A stretch of 44,155 nucleotides of DNA, from contig LNEW01000069.1 of assembly GCA_001464375.1 (NCBI GenBank), forward strand, positions 1 to 44,155. The letters are read 5' to 3'. Made by a program: the position numbers and the translations under genes. The notes under the pieces are model-generated. The model ran no database searches and was not told the DNA's origin. It saw only the letters and a program-made list of their open reading frames with translations. This DNA is from Rhodospirillales bacterium Ga0074136 (GTDB lineage: Bacteria; Pseudomonadota; Alphaproteobacteria; Acetobacterales; Acetobacteraceae). Within the stretch, counting starts at the first letter, position 1. Every line of letters begins with the position of its first letter. This document shows, piece after piece, positions 1 to 8,739 of the stretch.

Positions 1-830
1 CGTTCCAAAGCGATGGCCTGTTCGATCGGCAGGCCGAGTTCGCCGGCGATCATGTCCACTTGCCCCGCGAGCAACTGCGCTTCGAGTGCGGGCGTATTCT
101 CGACCGTGCGGATGGTGATGCGGCGGAAGGCGGGCGCGGCACCGTTCCAGGTCGGGTTGCGGTCCAGGGTGATCGACGCACCCGGCTGCACGCCGCTGAT
201 GCGGTACGGGCCGTTCCATAGCGCCGGGTTCGTCGTCTCGGTGTCGTAGGCGGTGCGGGTGCGATAGGCGCGCGGATCGGCCTGCCAGCGCGCGCGCTCG
301 ATATGCGCGGGCAGCGGCTGGAAGTCGCCCATCGAGGCATATTCGAAGGTCACGCGGTCGAAACGCAGGGTGATGGTGCGCGGGTCCACCACGATGAGTT
401 CGTAGGCGCTGCGGTAGAATTCGGCGGGGCCGAAGCCGGTGGCGGCGTCGCGCCCGGCTTCCCAGGCGAAGCGCAGGTCGTCGGCGGAAACCGGCGTGCC
501 GTCGCCCCAGCGCATTCCCGCGCGCAGCCGGTAGGTGACGCGGATGCCGGGCTTGCCGTCGGGCGTGGTCTCGCGTTCCGCGCCGCCGTTCTCCAGTGAG
601 GGCAGCGTTTCGCAAGTCAGGCACGCCAGCCGCCAATCGGCGGCATAGGCGGTGAGCGGGCGGCGCGCGAAGCCCAGCACGTAGGACTTCGCCGCCATGT
701 TCTCGATGTTGGGGTGAAAGGTGGAGGGATACTGGGTGAGGCCGATGGTGAGCGTGTCGCGCGGCTGGGCGGCGGCCGGGGCTGCCAGAAGACAAACGGC
801 CGCGAAAAGCAGACTCCTAATCCTCGTCAT
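1..830 (-). CDS. Peptide-type ABC transporter substrate-binding protein (partial)
   Basis: Periplasmic solute-binding protein of the SBP_bac_5 (DppA/OppA) family, which delivers peptides or similar solutes to an ABC permease. Only the first ~276 residues are present because the gene runs off the left edge. A signal peptide is visible: it starts MTRIRSLLFAAVCLL and has a likely cleavage site near residue 21 (AAAQ). The mature part opens with DTLTIGLTQYPSTFHPN. The family hallmark WGDGTPVSADD follows at about residue 110. The start ATG lies inside the last codons of the preceding nuclease gene (14-nt overlap), so the two may be co-transcribed. Permease genes would be expected further left, outside the window. 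Family is clear; substrate cannot be told. Confidence 0.88.
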   Translation of the reverse strand, partial: MTRIRSLLFAAVCLLAAPAAAQPRDTLTIGLTQYPSTFHPNIENMAAKSYVLGFARRPLTAYAADWRLACLTCETLPSLENGGAERETTPDGKPGIRVTYRLRAGMRWGDGTPVSADDLRFAWEAGRDAATGFGPAEFYRSAYELIVVDPRTITLRFDRVTFEYASMGDFQPLPAHIERARWQADPRAYRTRTAYDTETTNPALWNGPYRISGVQPGASITLDRNPTWNGAAPAFRRITIRTVENTPALEAQLLAGQVDMIAGELGLPIEQAIALE

Positions 831-1431
831 GGTTCGGGGTATCTCCGAAACCTTGCCGCATTTCGTCGAGCGTTCGGCCGTTGAAGCGCCACCAGGAGGG
901 CCCGGACACGGCGGTCCAGTTGTAACCATTCTCCCGTGCAAGGATCGCCGCCGCACCGGACAGGCTGGTTATCTCACCGCGAAATCTAATTTTTCGATCG
1001 TCGATCACTTCTGCTGTCTGCTGTTCGTCGAAATCCGATGTCAGAATCTTGCCTGGAGGTAGGCCAACTAGCGAAAAGCGGAACTGGCTGCGCCGCTGAC
1101 GTTCGTGATTCAGCGCAGCACGATCTTCGATCGTTTGGACCACGTCGTCACTCGGCGTAACGTCTGTCCCGCGGGCTAGGTCGAGTGCGGCGCGGACCCG
1201 ATCAGGCCCTATCCGAAAAAACTCGCGGTTCTGCCGAACTCGATGATCGCCAAAGGCAGCGTGGAGCCGACGTTCGACGTACGCAACATCTTGCACGCGG
1301 AATGCGCAAAAGCACTCGAACGGCACCGGAATCGCGGTGGTGTCTAGCTGACGCAATCGCGTTGCCAAGTCGCCGGTCGTCCTACCAATCTTTACCAAAC
1401 CCGGCATTGGGTTGGGAATCGGAGGCCCCAC
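817..1431 (-). CDS. GIY-YIG (T5orf172-like) nuclease-family protein lacking its first strand
   Basis: A 204-residue protein. The N-terminal part resembles T5orf172/MUG113 GIY-YIG domains: NPMPGLVKIGRTTGD near residues 7-21, then YVERRLHAAFGDHRV and REFFRI. The C-terminal part (about 125-195: GEITSLSGAA, WWRFNGRTL) resembles the DUF4357/RAMA-type modules found beside DNA-modification enzymes. Relatives normally begin with a strand like YVYVL, carrying the first catalytic Tyr, just before the NPxMPGLVKIG segment. Here that strand is missing, and the only available start is a GTG directly after the in-frame TGA of pyrE. The base composition looks less GC-rich than the neighbours, suggesting acquisition by transfer. 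It may be a 5'-clipped, possibly inactive gene. Family assignment is moderately sure; activity is doubtful. Confidence 0.6.
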   Translation of the reverse strand: MGPPIPNPMPGLVKIGRTTGDLATRLRQLDTTAIPVPFECFCAFRVQDVAYVERRLHAAFGDHRVRQNREFFRIGPDRVRAALDLARGTDVTPSDDVVQTIEDRAALNHERQRRSQFRFSLVGLPPGKILTSDFDEQQTAEVIDDRKIRFRGEITSLSGAAAILARENGYNWTAVSGPSWWRFNGRTLDEMRQGFGDTPNHDED

Positions 1432-2145
1432 TCACTCCGCCGCATCCTTCGCCCGCGCCTCCCCCACCCCGCCATGCGCGACCGACCACGCCACCGGGTT
1501 CTCCAGGAACTTCCGCACTTCCTTCAGCGCGCCGTCGCTGAAATACGGCTTCTCCCGGCACACTTCGAGCACGTCCCACCAGGTGCAGAGGTGATGCAGG
1601 TTCAGCCCCATCTCCTTCAGCTTCTCGAAGGACCCGGGGAAGACGCCGTAGTAGAACACCACGAAGGTATGGTCGCAGACCGCACCGGCCTCGCGCAGCG
1701 CATTGGCGAAGCGGATCTTTGAACCGCCGTCCGTCGTCAGGTCCTCGACCAGCAGGGTGCGCTGGCCGACCGGCACCTCGCCCTCGATCAGCGCGTTGCG
1801 GCCGAACCCCTTGGGCTTCTTCCGCACATAGGCCATCGGCGCCATCATGCGGTCGGCGATCCAGGCGCCGAAGGGAATGCCCGCCGTCTCGCCGCCCACC
1901 ACCACGTCGATCGATTCGTAGCCGACATGCCGGCCGATCTTCTCGACGCCCAGTTCCATGATGCGGTTGCGCGCGCGCGGGAAGGAGATGATCTTCCGGC
2001 AGTCGATATACACCGGCGAGGCCCAGCCGCTGGTGAAGGTATAGGGCTCCTCGGGCCGGAAATTCACGGCCTTGATCTCGAGCAGGATGCGCGCGGTGGT
2101 CAGGGCGGCGTCGCGGTCCCAGTCGGAGGCGTGCAGCGCGGTCAT
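1432..2145 (-). CDS. pyrE: Orotate phosphoribosyltransferase
   Basis: Joins orotate to PRPP to make orotidine 5'-phosphate, the fifth step of pyrimidine synthesis, in the cytoplasm. The 237-residue protein has the type I phosphoribosyltransferase PRPP loop as [13 protein letters not shown] (around residues 130-142). It also has the orotate-binding N-terminal segment [15 protein letters not shown] and the [12 protein letters not shown] motif. The ATG at 2145 was chosen because the family begins just before the [14 protein letters not shown] helix; in-frame upstream reading is antisense to the ELM1 gene. A tail of about 15 residues after ENPVAW ([15 protein letters not shown]) is longer than in most homologues. 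The stop codon is followed at once, in the same frame, by the GTG start of the clipped nuclease gene. Confidence 0.95.
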   Translation of the reverse strand: MTALHASDWDRDAALTTARILLEIKAVNFRPEEPYTFTSGWASPVYIDCRKIISFPRARNRIMELGVEKIGRHVGYESIDVVVGGETAGIPFGAWIADRMMAPMAYVRKKPKGFGRNALIEGEVPVGQRTLLVEDLTTDGGSKIRFANALREAGAVCDHTFVVFYYGVFPGSFEKLKEMGLNLHHLCTWWDVLEVCREKPYFSDGALKEVRKFLENPVAWSVAHGGVGEARAKDAAE

Positions 2146-2208
2146 GGCGGTCTGTCCTGGTGGTGGTGCGGTGTCGCACCGTCGTAATCGGCGGGGCGGG
2201 CCGCGTCC

Positions 2209-3138
2209 ATGACGGAGCGAGTCTGGGTGCTGGCCGACCCGCGGGCGGGCACCGCGGCCCAGGCGCTGGGCATCGCCGAACGGCTGGGCCTGCCCTTCCG
2301 GACGGTGCCGCTGGCCTGGGGGCCACTGGCGCGGCTGCCGCTGCGCTGGGGCACGCTGGCGGGCCTGGCACCCACGGCGCGCGGGGCGTTCACCGGGCCG
2401 TGGCCGGACCTCGCCCTCTCCGCGGGGCGGCGCAGCGCACCGCTGGCGTTGTGGCTGGCGGCGCGGGGCGTTCGCACCGTGCACTGCATGCGCCCGGGCT
2501 TCGCGGAACGTCGCTTCGACCTGCTCGTGGCTGGCCGGCACGACGACCCGCCGGTCGCGCCGAACATGCTGCCGATACTGGGCGCCACGCACCGCATGTC
2601 CCCGGCGCGGCTTGCGGCGGCGCGCGAGGAATGGGTCGCCTTCGCCGCGCTGCCCACGCCGCGCGTGGCGCTGCTGCTGGGCGGCCCGCCGCGCGCCGAG
2701 GGCATGGCGCCCGCCACCGCCGCCGCCATCGGCGCGACCGTCGCTGGATTCGCCGGCAGCGTGATGGCCACCGGGTCTCGCCGCACAGGGGCCGCCGCCG
2801 AACAGGCCGTCGCCACGGCGCTGGCCGCCGTGCCGCATCGCCTGCATCGCTGGGGCGATGGCGGCCCCAACCCGTATGCCGGGATGCTCGCCTGGGCCGA
2901 TGCGGTGGTGGTGACGGGGGATTCGGTGTCGATGCTCTCGGAATCCCTGGCAACCGCGGCACCGGTCTTCATCGCCGACCCGGGCGGGCTCGGCCCGCGC
3001 CACCGCCGCCTGCATGACAGCCTGCTGGCCGCCGGCCAGGTGCGCCTGCTGGCGGATGCACCGGCGCCGTTCCCACGCGACGCGCTGGACGAAACCGGGC
3101 GCGTCGCCGCCGCCATCCTGGATCGTGGCCTGGCCTGA
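2209..3138 (+). CDS. ELM1/DUF1022 family protein
   Basis: A 309-residue member of the mitochondrial fission ELM1 family (formerly DUF1022). Its bacterial members have a glycosyltransferase-B-like fold but no settled function. Visible family features are the N-terminal [22 protein letters not shown], shown here as [15 protein letters not shown], the PxxLPxxGxxH-like stretch ending LGATHRM, the ALLLGGPPR strand and the [20 protein letters not shown] segment near residues 240-260. It is divergent from pyrE with a 63-nt spacer that must hold both promoters. It converges on the CAP-domain gene with no spacer, the two stop codons being adjacent. Family is clear; the biochemical role is unknown. Confidence 0.85.
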   Translation: MTERVWVLADPRAGTAAQALGIAERLGLPFRTVPLAWGPLARLPLRWGTLAGLAPTARGAFTGPWPDLALSAGRRSAPLALWLAARGVRTVHCMRPGFAERRFDLLVAGRHDDPPVAPNMLPILGATHRMSPARLAAAREEWVAFAALPTPRVALLLGGPPRAEGMAPATAAAIGATVAGFAGSVMATGSRRTGAAAEQAVATALAAVPHRLHRWGDGGPNPYAGMLAWADAVVVTGDSVSMLSESLATAAPVFIADPGGLGPRHRRLHDSLLAAGQVRLLADAPAPFPRDALDETGRVAAAILDRGLA

Positions 3139-3603
3139 TCAGCGCGGCGCGGCCAGCACCAGCGTCCAGAACAGCCGCGGGACGTTGCCCTGCATCATCC
3201 CCGGCCCGGCCGCGAAGCCGAGGCCGACCTGCGTGACATCGGCGGCCAGGATGTTGTCGCGGTGCCCCGGGCTGTGCATCCACCCCGTCATGGCCTGGCG
3301 CAGATCGCTGTAGCCGGCGCCGACATTCTCCCGCGTGCTGCGCCAGGCATAGCCCGCCCGGGTGACGCGCTGCGCGGGGTCGGACCCGTCGCGGCCGCGG
3401 TGGCTGAGCTGGTCGCGGCGCAGCATGTCGACCGAATGCGCCAGGGCCGCGCGCGACAGGCGAGGATCGAGCGTCAGCGGCGCACGCCCGGCGCGGGCGC
3501 GGATGGCGTTCAATTCGGCCAGCATGGCCTGTTGCAGCGCCGGGTCGGCGGCGTGCGCGGGCAGCGCCAGCAGGATCCCGAGAACCAGGATGATCGCCTT
3601 CAC
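3139..3603 (-). CDS. Secreted CAP/SCP-domain protein
   Basis: A 154-residue CAP (cysteine-rich secretory/antigen 5/PR-1) domain protein of the bacterial YkwD type. It has a signal peptide ending around ALPAHA and a single CAP domain: LNAIRARAGRAPL, HSVDM, ENVGAGY and the signature MHSPGHRDNIL. Conserved His and Glu residues of the CAP cavity are present. The start is taken as the GTG at 3603, which has CGGAGG upstream and gives a clean signal peptide; the longer in-frame reading adds an Arg-rich segment with no family match. Bacterial CAP proteins are exported and their activity is mostly unknown. It may be monocistronic; the next gene upstream on this strand is 131 nt away. Confidence 0.88.
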   Translation of the reverse strand: MKAIILVLGILLALPAHAADPALQQAMLAELNAIRARAGRAPLTLDPRLSRAALAHSVDMLRRDQLSHRGRDGSDPAQRVTRAGYAWRSTRENVGAGYSDLRQAMTGWMHSPGHRDNILAADVTQVGLGFAAGPGMMQGNVPRLFWTLVLAAPR

Positions 3604-3734
3604 GCCATGGCCTCCGAATCGACGTCGTTCACCGGGCCAACGCAGCCGAGGCCGATGGCCTTCCCATGGCGCCACGGCCGTGACGGCCTGCCATCGATCC
3701 AGCGCGGCCGGTGCGTGCGCGCGCTCGCGACCCG

Positions 3735-4631
3735 TCAGCCCTTCGCGGCCAGCAGGCTGAGGTATTCCCAGCCGATCGTCGCAGCCGCCAGCGCGGTGAT
3801 CTCGGCCACGTCGTAGGCGGGCGCGACCTCGACCACATCGGCGCCGCGGAAATCCAGCGCGCCGAGGCGCCGCAGGATGCCCTGCACCTGCCAGGTCGCG
3901 AGGCCGCCGATCTCCGGCGTGCCGGTGCCGGGCGCGAAGGCCGGGTCGAGCCCGTCGATGTCGAAGGACAGGTAGGCCGGGCCGTCGCCGACCACCGAAC
4001 GCACCTGCGCGGCGATGGCGGCGGGCGTGCTCTCGTGCACGTCCTGGGCCGAGAGGATCGTCACCCCCTGGCCACGCGTCCAGTCGAACATCTCCGGCCA
4101 GGCGGGCGCGCGAATGCCGACCTGGATCATGCGTTTGGGTGCGACCAGCCCCTCGGTGATGGCGTGCCAGAACACCGAACCATGCGCGAATGGCTGCCCG
4201 AAATTGTCTTCGGAGGTGTCCAGATGCGCGTCGATATGCACCAGGCCCACCGGTTGCCCGATCCGCTTCACCAGCGCGCGCAGCAGGGGCAGCGTGACGC
4301 CGTGTTCGCCCCCGAAGGCCAGCAGATGCGCCAGCCCCGCCGCCTGCGCCTCGATCCGCGCGAGGCTGCCGGGAATGTCGCCCAGCGCGATCTCGAACTC
4401 CCCGAGGTCCGACAGGTCGAGGCCGGCGGGATCGACGCCGGTCACCGGGTGCCGCCCATCGGTCAGCATGCGTGCCGCGGCGCGGATGGCGCGCGGCCCG
4501 TCGCGGGTGCCGGCGCGGTTGGTGGTGCCGATATCCATCGGGATACCGGCGACGCAGACCGCGGCGCCGCGGTCGCCCGGCCGCGCACCGAGGAAGGCAT
4601 GCGGGGCGGCGAAGGTGATCGGTGTGCTCAT
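3735..4631 (-). CDS. Agmatinase/ureohydrolase family protein
   Basis: A 298-residue metal-dependent ureohydrolase of the arginase family, which splits a guanidino compound (agmatine or a guanidino acid) to an amine plus urea. The two-manganese site is visible as FGGEHG, HIDAHLDT and SFDIDGLDP. The C-terminal EIGGL segment is also present. The first motif has Glu-His-Gly where many agmatinases have Asp-His-Ser, but the metal-binding His is kept. The start MSTPITF was chosen for family length; a second in-frame ATG lies four codons upstream. The gene is divergent from a class I aminotransferase across an 80-nt spacer, which hints at a shared amine or amino-acid pathway. Substrate is not decidable from sequence. 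Confidence 0.85.
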   Translation of the reverse strand: MSTPITFAAPHAFLGARPGDRGAAVCVAGIPMDIGTTNRAGTRDGPRAIRAAARMLTDGRHPVTGVDPAGLDLSDLGEFEIALGDIPGSLARIEAQAAGLAHLLAFGGEHGVTLPLLRALVKRIGQPVGLVHIDAHLDTSEDNFGQPFAHGSVFWHAITEGLVAPKRMIQVGIRAPAWPEMFDWTRGQGVTILSAQDVHESTPAAIAAQVRSVVGDGPAYLSFDIDGLDPAFAPGTGTPEIGGLATWQVQGILRRLGALDFRGADVVEVAPAYDVAEITALAAATIGWEYLSLLAAKG

Positions 4632-4711
4632 GGGCCGTTCCATGCCCGCGCGCGGGCCGGCCTGTCCAGCCACGCTTTCACACCCAGCGCCCGAGCGGGT
4701 AGACCCACGCC

Positions 4712-5899
4712 ATGGACAGGTTCCCCCCCGCCCCACGCCCTGCCCTCGATGCCATCGAGGGGTCATTGATCCGCGAGGTGTCGTTGGCCGGGCGCGACAT
4801 CCCCGGCCTGATCCGACTGTTCTTCGGCGAACCCGACACCGTCACGCCGGCCTTCATCCGCGACGCCGCCAAGGCCGCGCTCGATGCCGGGGAGACCTTC
4901 TACGCGCCCAATGCCGGCATCGCGCCGCTGCGCGAGGCGGTGTCGCGCTACCTGACGCGCCACGGCCGGCCGGTGGGCCCGGAGCGGGTGGCGGTCACCG
5001 CCTCGGGCGTGAACGCGCTGATGCTGGTGGCGCAGGCGCTGCTCGACCCCGGCGACGAGGTGGTGATCCCGATGCCGGCCTGGCCGAACATGGATGGCAT
5101 CGCGCGGGTGCTCGGCGCGCGCGTCACGGCCCTGCCGCTGCGCATCGCCAATGGCGTGTGGCGCGTCGACCTCGATGAAGTGCTGGCGGCGATCACGCCG
5201 GCCACGCGCATGGTGTTCCTGAACAGCCCCGGCAACCCGACCGGCTGGACGCTGAGCGCCGGGGAACAGCGCGCCATCCTGGATCACTGCCGGCGCACCG
5301 GCACCTGGATCCTGGCCGACGACGTGTACGAGCGCCTGTATTTCGCCGGCGATGCCGCGCCGTCCTTCCTGTCGATCGCGACGGCCGATGACCGCGTCGT
5401 GTCGGTCAATTCCTTCAGCAAGTCGTGGTCCATGACCGGCTGGCGGCTGGGCTGGATCGTCGCCCCGCCGACGCTCATGGACGCCATCGCCAAGCTGAAC
5501 GAGTTCAACATGTCCTCGGCGCCGACCTTCGTGCAGCACGCGGGGGTGGCGGCGCTGGACCAGGGCGATGGCTTCGTGGCGGAGACGCAGGCGCGCTACC
5601 GGGCGGCGCGCGACCTGGCGCATGGCATCCTGTCCGCCGTGCCAGGCGTGACCGCGCCGCGGCCCGACGGGGCGATGTACCTGTTCCTGCGGGTGGCCGG
5701 CTGCACCGACAGCGTGGCGTTGGCGAAATCCCTGCTGACCAGCGCGGGCGTCGGCCTGGCACCCGGTGCCGCCTTCGGCGCGGGCGGGGAGGGGCACCTG
5801 CGCCTGTGCTTCGCGCAGAGCGAGGACCGCTTGCGCACCGCCTGCACGCGGCTGGCGGCGGCGCTGGGCGGCGGCCTGAACCCGTCTGCGGCGGCATGA
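4712..5899 (+). CDS. Class I/II pyridoxal-phosphate aminotransferase
   Basis: A 395-residue cytoplasmic fold-type I aminotransferase of the aspartate-aminotransferase superfamily. Visible motifs are the GEPDTVTPAFI N-terminus, YAPNAGIAPLREAV, NSPGNPTGW (carboxylate and PLP binding), ADDVYERL and the PLP lysine K237 in SFSKSWSMTGWRLGW. The C-terminal arginine region reads HLRLCFAQS. It probably transfers an amino group between an amino acid and a 2-oxo acid; the specific pair is unknown. It is divergent from the ureohydrolase gene. A hairpin and the RTX gene follow 110 nt downstream, so transcription may stop or be modulated there. Confidence 0.9.
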   Translation: MDRFPPAPRPALDAIEGSLIREVSLAGRDIPGLIRLFFGEPDTVTPAFIRDAAKAALDAGETFYAPNAGIAPLREAVSRYLTRHGRPVGPERVAVTASGVNALMLVAQALLDPGDEVVIPMPAWPNMDGIARVLGARVTALPLRIANGVWRVDLDEVLAAITPATRMVFLNSPGNPTGWTLSAGEQRAILDHCRRTGTWILADDVYERLYFAGDAAPSFLSIATADDRVVSVNSFSKSWSMTGWRLGWIVAPPTLMDAIAKLNEFNMSSAPTFVQHAGVAALDQGDGFVAETQARYRAARDLAHGILSAVPGVTAPRPDGAMYLFLRVAGCTDSVALAKSLLTSAGVGLAPGAAFGAGGEGHLRLCFAQSEDRLRTACTRLAAALGGGLNPSAAA

Positions 5900-5955
5900 C
5901 CGCGAACACGGGAATGTGAAATCCTGCGTGACATCCCTGCGCGACTTCGGAAATA

Positions 5956-5999
5956 CTGACAGCCCGAGCTGGGCGCCGCGCGGCTCGACTGGCTGTCAG
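5956..5999 (+). promoter_or_regulatory. Two-part hairpin just upstream of the RTX gene
   Basis: The outer arms CTGACAGCC (5956-5964) and GGCTGTCAG (5991-5999) pair perfectly. A second stem, CGAGC (5965-5969) with GCTCG (5983-5987), stacks on it, separated by a 3-nt bulge (ACT). The loop is 13 nt. The ribosome-binding AGGA (5998-6001) starts inside the 3' arm and lies 8 nt before the RTX ATG, so folding could limit translation. No T-tract follows, so a simple intrinsic terminator for the upstream aminotransferase is less likely, though possible. Confidence 0.55.
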
Positions 6000-6009
6000 G
6001 ACCCCGTCG

Positions 6010-8472
6010 ATGACGCTTTTCAGCTTCAGCACCCTTCAGAAAAACCAACGCCTGGCGTTCGACCCTGTCGCTGACACGCTCGACTTCGACGTGGCCGGGG
6101 CGACGGCCGGGACGGTGCGCCTGGTGAAGACGGCCGTGGGCGTAGCCTTCAGCTTCGGGGGCAAGACGGTCTTCCTCGACGGCGTCACGCTGTATGACCT
6201 TGACTCCGACCGTTTCGGCTTCACGGACAATGGCGGGCTGCTTGTCGGCGACGGGCTGGCGAGCGGCTTCGCGGATTTCTACGGGCTCGACTACAGCGAT
6301 GTCCCCGCGGCCGTGACCGGCGACTTGCAGATCTGGGGCCTCGAGGGAGCAGACCTGATCGCCGGCGGCGACGGGCGCGACGTGCTGGTCGGCAACACCG
6401 CGCTGACGGGCCTCGCGCATGTATCGCGCGTCGGCGCGGCGGGCTCGCCCACCCGCAGCGCGCTGCCGACCGTCTCCGCAGATGGCCGCTTCGTGGCCTT
6501 CGAAGGCGGCTGGACCGGCTTCGGCAGCGTGAACAACAACGCGCAGGACGTGCTGGTGAAGGACATGGTGACCGGCACGGTCACCAATGAACACAGGTCC
6601 TCGACCGGGGCCGTGGGGCTGTCGGGCTCGGGCGCGCCGGTGATCTCGGCGGACGGGCTGTCGGTAGCCTTCGTGAGTACCTCCCAGCTCATCTCGCCCA
6701 CCGTCACGCCAAGCGGCACTGTCTGGGTCGCGGGCACGACGTCCGCCGCGATCGAGGCCGTGTCGCGCACCGCCGGCGGGGTCTTCGGCAATGAAGGTGG
6801 CCGCTTCCCGGACCTCTCGGCCGATGGCCGGTACGTGGTGTTCGAAAGCCGGTCGACCAACCTCGCCGCCGGCGGCAACGTGACGCATGAGGACATCTAC
6901 CTCAAGGACCGCGATACCGGCGCGCTGGCGCGCATCTCGACCAGCCTCGCCGGTGGCGATGGCAATGGCGAGAGCCGCTACGCGCGGATTTCCGCCGATG
7001 GCCGCTACGTCGTGTTCCAAAGCGCGGCAAGCAACCTGACTACCGGCGACAGCAACGGTCGGATCGACATCTTCCTGTGGGACCGCGAGACCGGCGGCCT
7101 GACCAACATCACCCGCACCAGCACCGGTGCCAACGACAGCCTGCGGCCGGATGTCGCCTTCGACAACGGCTTCGGCGGGGTGGTGGTGTTCGACACCACC
7201 GCGTCGCTGGTGGCGGCCGACACCAACAACGCCAGCGACGTCTATGCCTGGTCGATCGCCGACAAGACCTTCCAGCTGGTCTCCGCCGCGGCGAATGGCG
7301 CGGTATCGGCAGTCGGCGCGCAGGAGGGGTCGGTCTCGGGCGACGGGCGCTTCGCCGTCTTCCGGTCTTTCTCCCCTAATCTGGTGGCGGGGGACACCAA
7401 CGGTTTCGCCGATGTCTTCGTGAAGGACCTGTTCACCGGCGCCATCGCGCTGGTGTCCCGCCTGCCGGGCGTGCAGGGCAACCAGCAGGCCGACACGGCG
7501 CCGCAGATCTCGCTCGGCGGCGACTGGATCGTCTTCGGCTCCAGCGCGGGCAACCTCGCCGCCAGCGATGCGAATTTCGGACTGCCGGATGTCTTCCGCG
7601 TGTCCAACCCGCTGCTGTTCGACACGCTGCAGGGCGGCGCGAACAACGATACCTACGTGATCGCCCGCAATGACGTGATCATCGAGCAGGTAGGCGGCGG
7701 CACCGACCTGGTGCAGAGCGCGATCACCCATACCTTGGGCGCCAACCTCGAGAACCTGACGCTGACCGGTGCCGCGAACATCAGCGGCACCGGCAATGCC
7801 GCGAGGAACATCATCACCGGCAATGCCGGTGCGAACCGGCTGAACGGCGTCGGTGGCAGCGATGTGCTGAGCGGTGCCGGCGGCAACGATACGCTGGATG
7901 GTGGCATCGCCAACGACCGCCTGCTTGGCGGGGTGGGCGATGACAGCCTGGCCGGCGGCGACGGCAACGACACGCTGGATGGTGGCGCCGGCAACGATAC
8001 GCTCTCCGGCGGTCCCGGATCCGACCAACTGGCCGGTGGGGCCGACGCCGACGCCGTCGTACTCAACAGCAGTGTCGGTAAGGACACGGTGACTGACTTC
8101 GTCTCGGGGACCGACCGGCTGCGCCTGTCGATGGCCGCCTTCGACATCGGGGATGGCGACCTGCTGGTCGAGGGCGGGCTGGTGCGCGGCGCGCCGGGGG
8201 GCTTCGGCACAGGGGCGGAACTCGTGATCTTCACCGCCAATGGCGGCGCGCTGGACGCGGCCGGCGCGGCGGCGCGGATCGGTGGGGCGAGCGCGGCCTA
8301 TGCCATCGGGGCGACGCGGCTCTTTGCCGTCGACAACGGCACGGCCAGTTCGATCTTCCTGTTCACCGCGGCGGATACGAACGCGGTGGTCTCCGCCGGC
8401 GAGTTGACGCTGGTCGCGAACCTCTCGGCGACGCCGGCGACGGTTCTGGCCGACTACCTCTTTGTCGTCTGA
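6010..8472 (+). CDS. RTX calcium-binding protein with PD40/WD40-like repeats (predicted type I-secreted)
   Basis: An 820-residue acidic protein with no N-terminal signal peptide. Residues ~150-530 hold about seven PD40/TolB-like blade repeats: SADGRFVAFEGG, SADGRYVVFESRSTNL, SADGRYVVFQSAASNL, SGDGRFAVFRSFSPNL and similar, many followed by DIFLKD-type strands. Residues ~540-610 carry the NDTYVIARNDVIIEQ/LENLTLTG module typical of secreted calcium-binding proteins. Residues ~614-680 are RTX nonapeptides of the GGxGND(T/S)L type, about seven copies. A DTVTDFVSGTDRLRL segment and a hydrophobic end (DYLFVV) complete a type I secretion signal-like C-terminus. Export by a type I system is inferred; no such transporter is in the window. 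A calcium-dependent extracellular beta-propeller is likely; ligand unknown. Confidence 0.85.
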   Translation: MTLFSFSTLQKNQRLAFDPVADTLDFDVAGATAGTVRLVKTAVGVAFSFGGKTVFLDGVTLYDLDSDRFGFTDNGGLLVGDGLASGFADFYGLDYSDVPAAVTGDLQIWGLEGADLIAGGDGRDVLVGNTALTGLAHVSRVGAAGSPTRSALPTVSADGRFVAFEGGWTGFGSVNNNAQDVLVKDMVTGTVTNEHRSSTGAVGLSGSGAPVISADGLSVAFVSTSQLISPTVTPSGTVWVAGTTSAAIEAVSRTAGGVFGNEGGRFPDLSADGRYVVFESRSTNLAAGGNVTHEDIYLKDRDTGALARISTSLAGGDGNGESRYARISADGRYVVFQSAASNLTTGDSNGRIDIFLWDRETGGLTNITRTSTGANDSLRPDVAFDNGFGGVVVFDTTASLVAADTNNASDVYAWSIADKTFQLVSAAANGAVSAVGAQEGSVSGDGRFAVFRSFSPNLVAGDTNGFADVFVKDLFTGAIALVSRLPGVQGNQQADTAPQISLGGDWIVFGSSAGNLAASDANFGLPDVFRVSNPLLFDTLQGGANNDTYVIARNDVIIEQVGGGTDLVQSAITHTLGANLENLTLTGAANISGTGNAARNIITGNAGANRLNGVGGSDVLSGAGGNDTLDGGIANDRLLGGVGDDSLAGGDGNDTLDGGAGNDTLSGGPGSDQLAGGADADAVVLNSSVGKDTVTDFVSGTDRLRLSMAAFDIGDGDLLVEGGLVRGAPGGFGTGAELVIFTANGGALDAAGAAARIGGASAAYAIGATRLFAVDNGTASSIFLFTAADTNAVVSAGELTLVANLSATPATVLADYLFVV

Positions 8473-8544
8473 GCCCACGTCGCGGCTTCCCGTTTGCGGG
8501 CAGCGGTCCTTAACTGCTGGCTCCCAACGCAGGAGCCCGCCGCC

Positions 8545-8739
8545 ATGCCCGACCCGATGGACAAGCCGCAATTCGACGCGCTGATGGCGCGCCACGGCAT
8601 CCCGCTGACCGAGGCCGAGCGCGAGGGCATCCGCGCCGTCTCCGGCCATATCCTGGCCTTCGCCGCGCGCGTGCGCACCCCGCGCGACGCCGGCGCCGAG
8701 ATGGCCGTGACCTTCGCCCCGAAGGACGCGGCCCGATGA
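8545..8739 (+). CDS. AtzG-like (DUF4089) amidase partner protein
   Basis: A 64-residue helical protein starting MPDPMDKPQFDALMARHG, with AGGAG 10 nt upstream. It overlaps the following amidase start by four bases (ATGA), a sign of translational coupling. Size, position and the C-terminal AEMAVTFAP segment match the AtzG/GatC-like small subunits encoded directly before AtzE-type amidases. These pack on and stabilise the enzyme in a GatCA-like way. Identity is weak in so short a protein, so the call rests partly on context. Confidence 0.6.
   Translation: MPDPMDKPQFDALMARHGIPLTEAEREGIRAVSGHILAFAARVRTPRDAGAEMAVTFAPKDAAR

Noticed and set aside
7851-8046. DNA tandem repeat or CRISPR-like array
   Set aside because: The regularity comes from protein-level RTX nonapeptides. 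Spacers are not unique units between identical repeats.
5596-8649. Long 1017-codon minus-strand frame
   Set aside because: It is the antisense shadow of the RTX gene. The repeats in it mirror the GC-rich repeats of the real protein.
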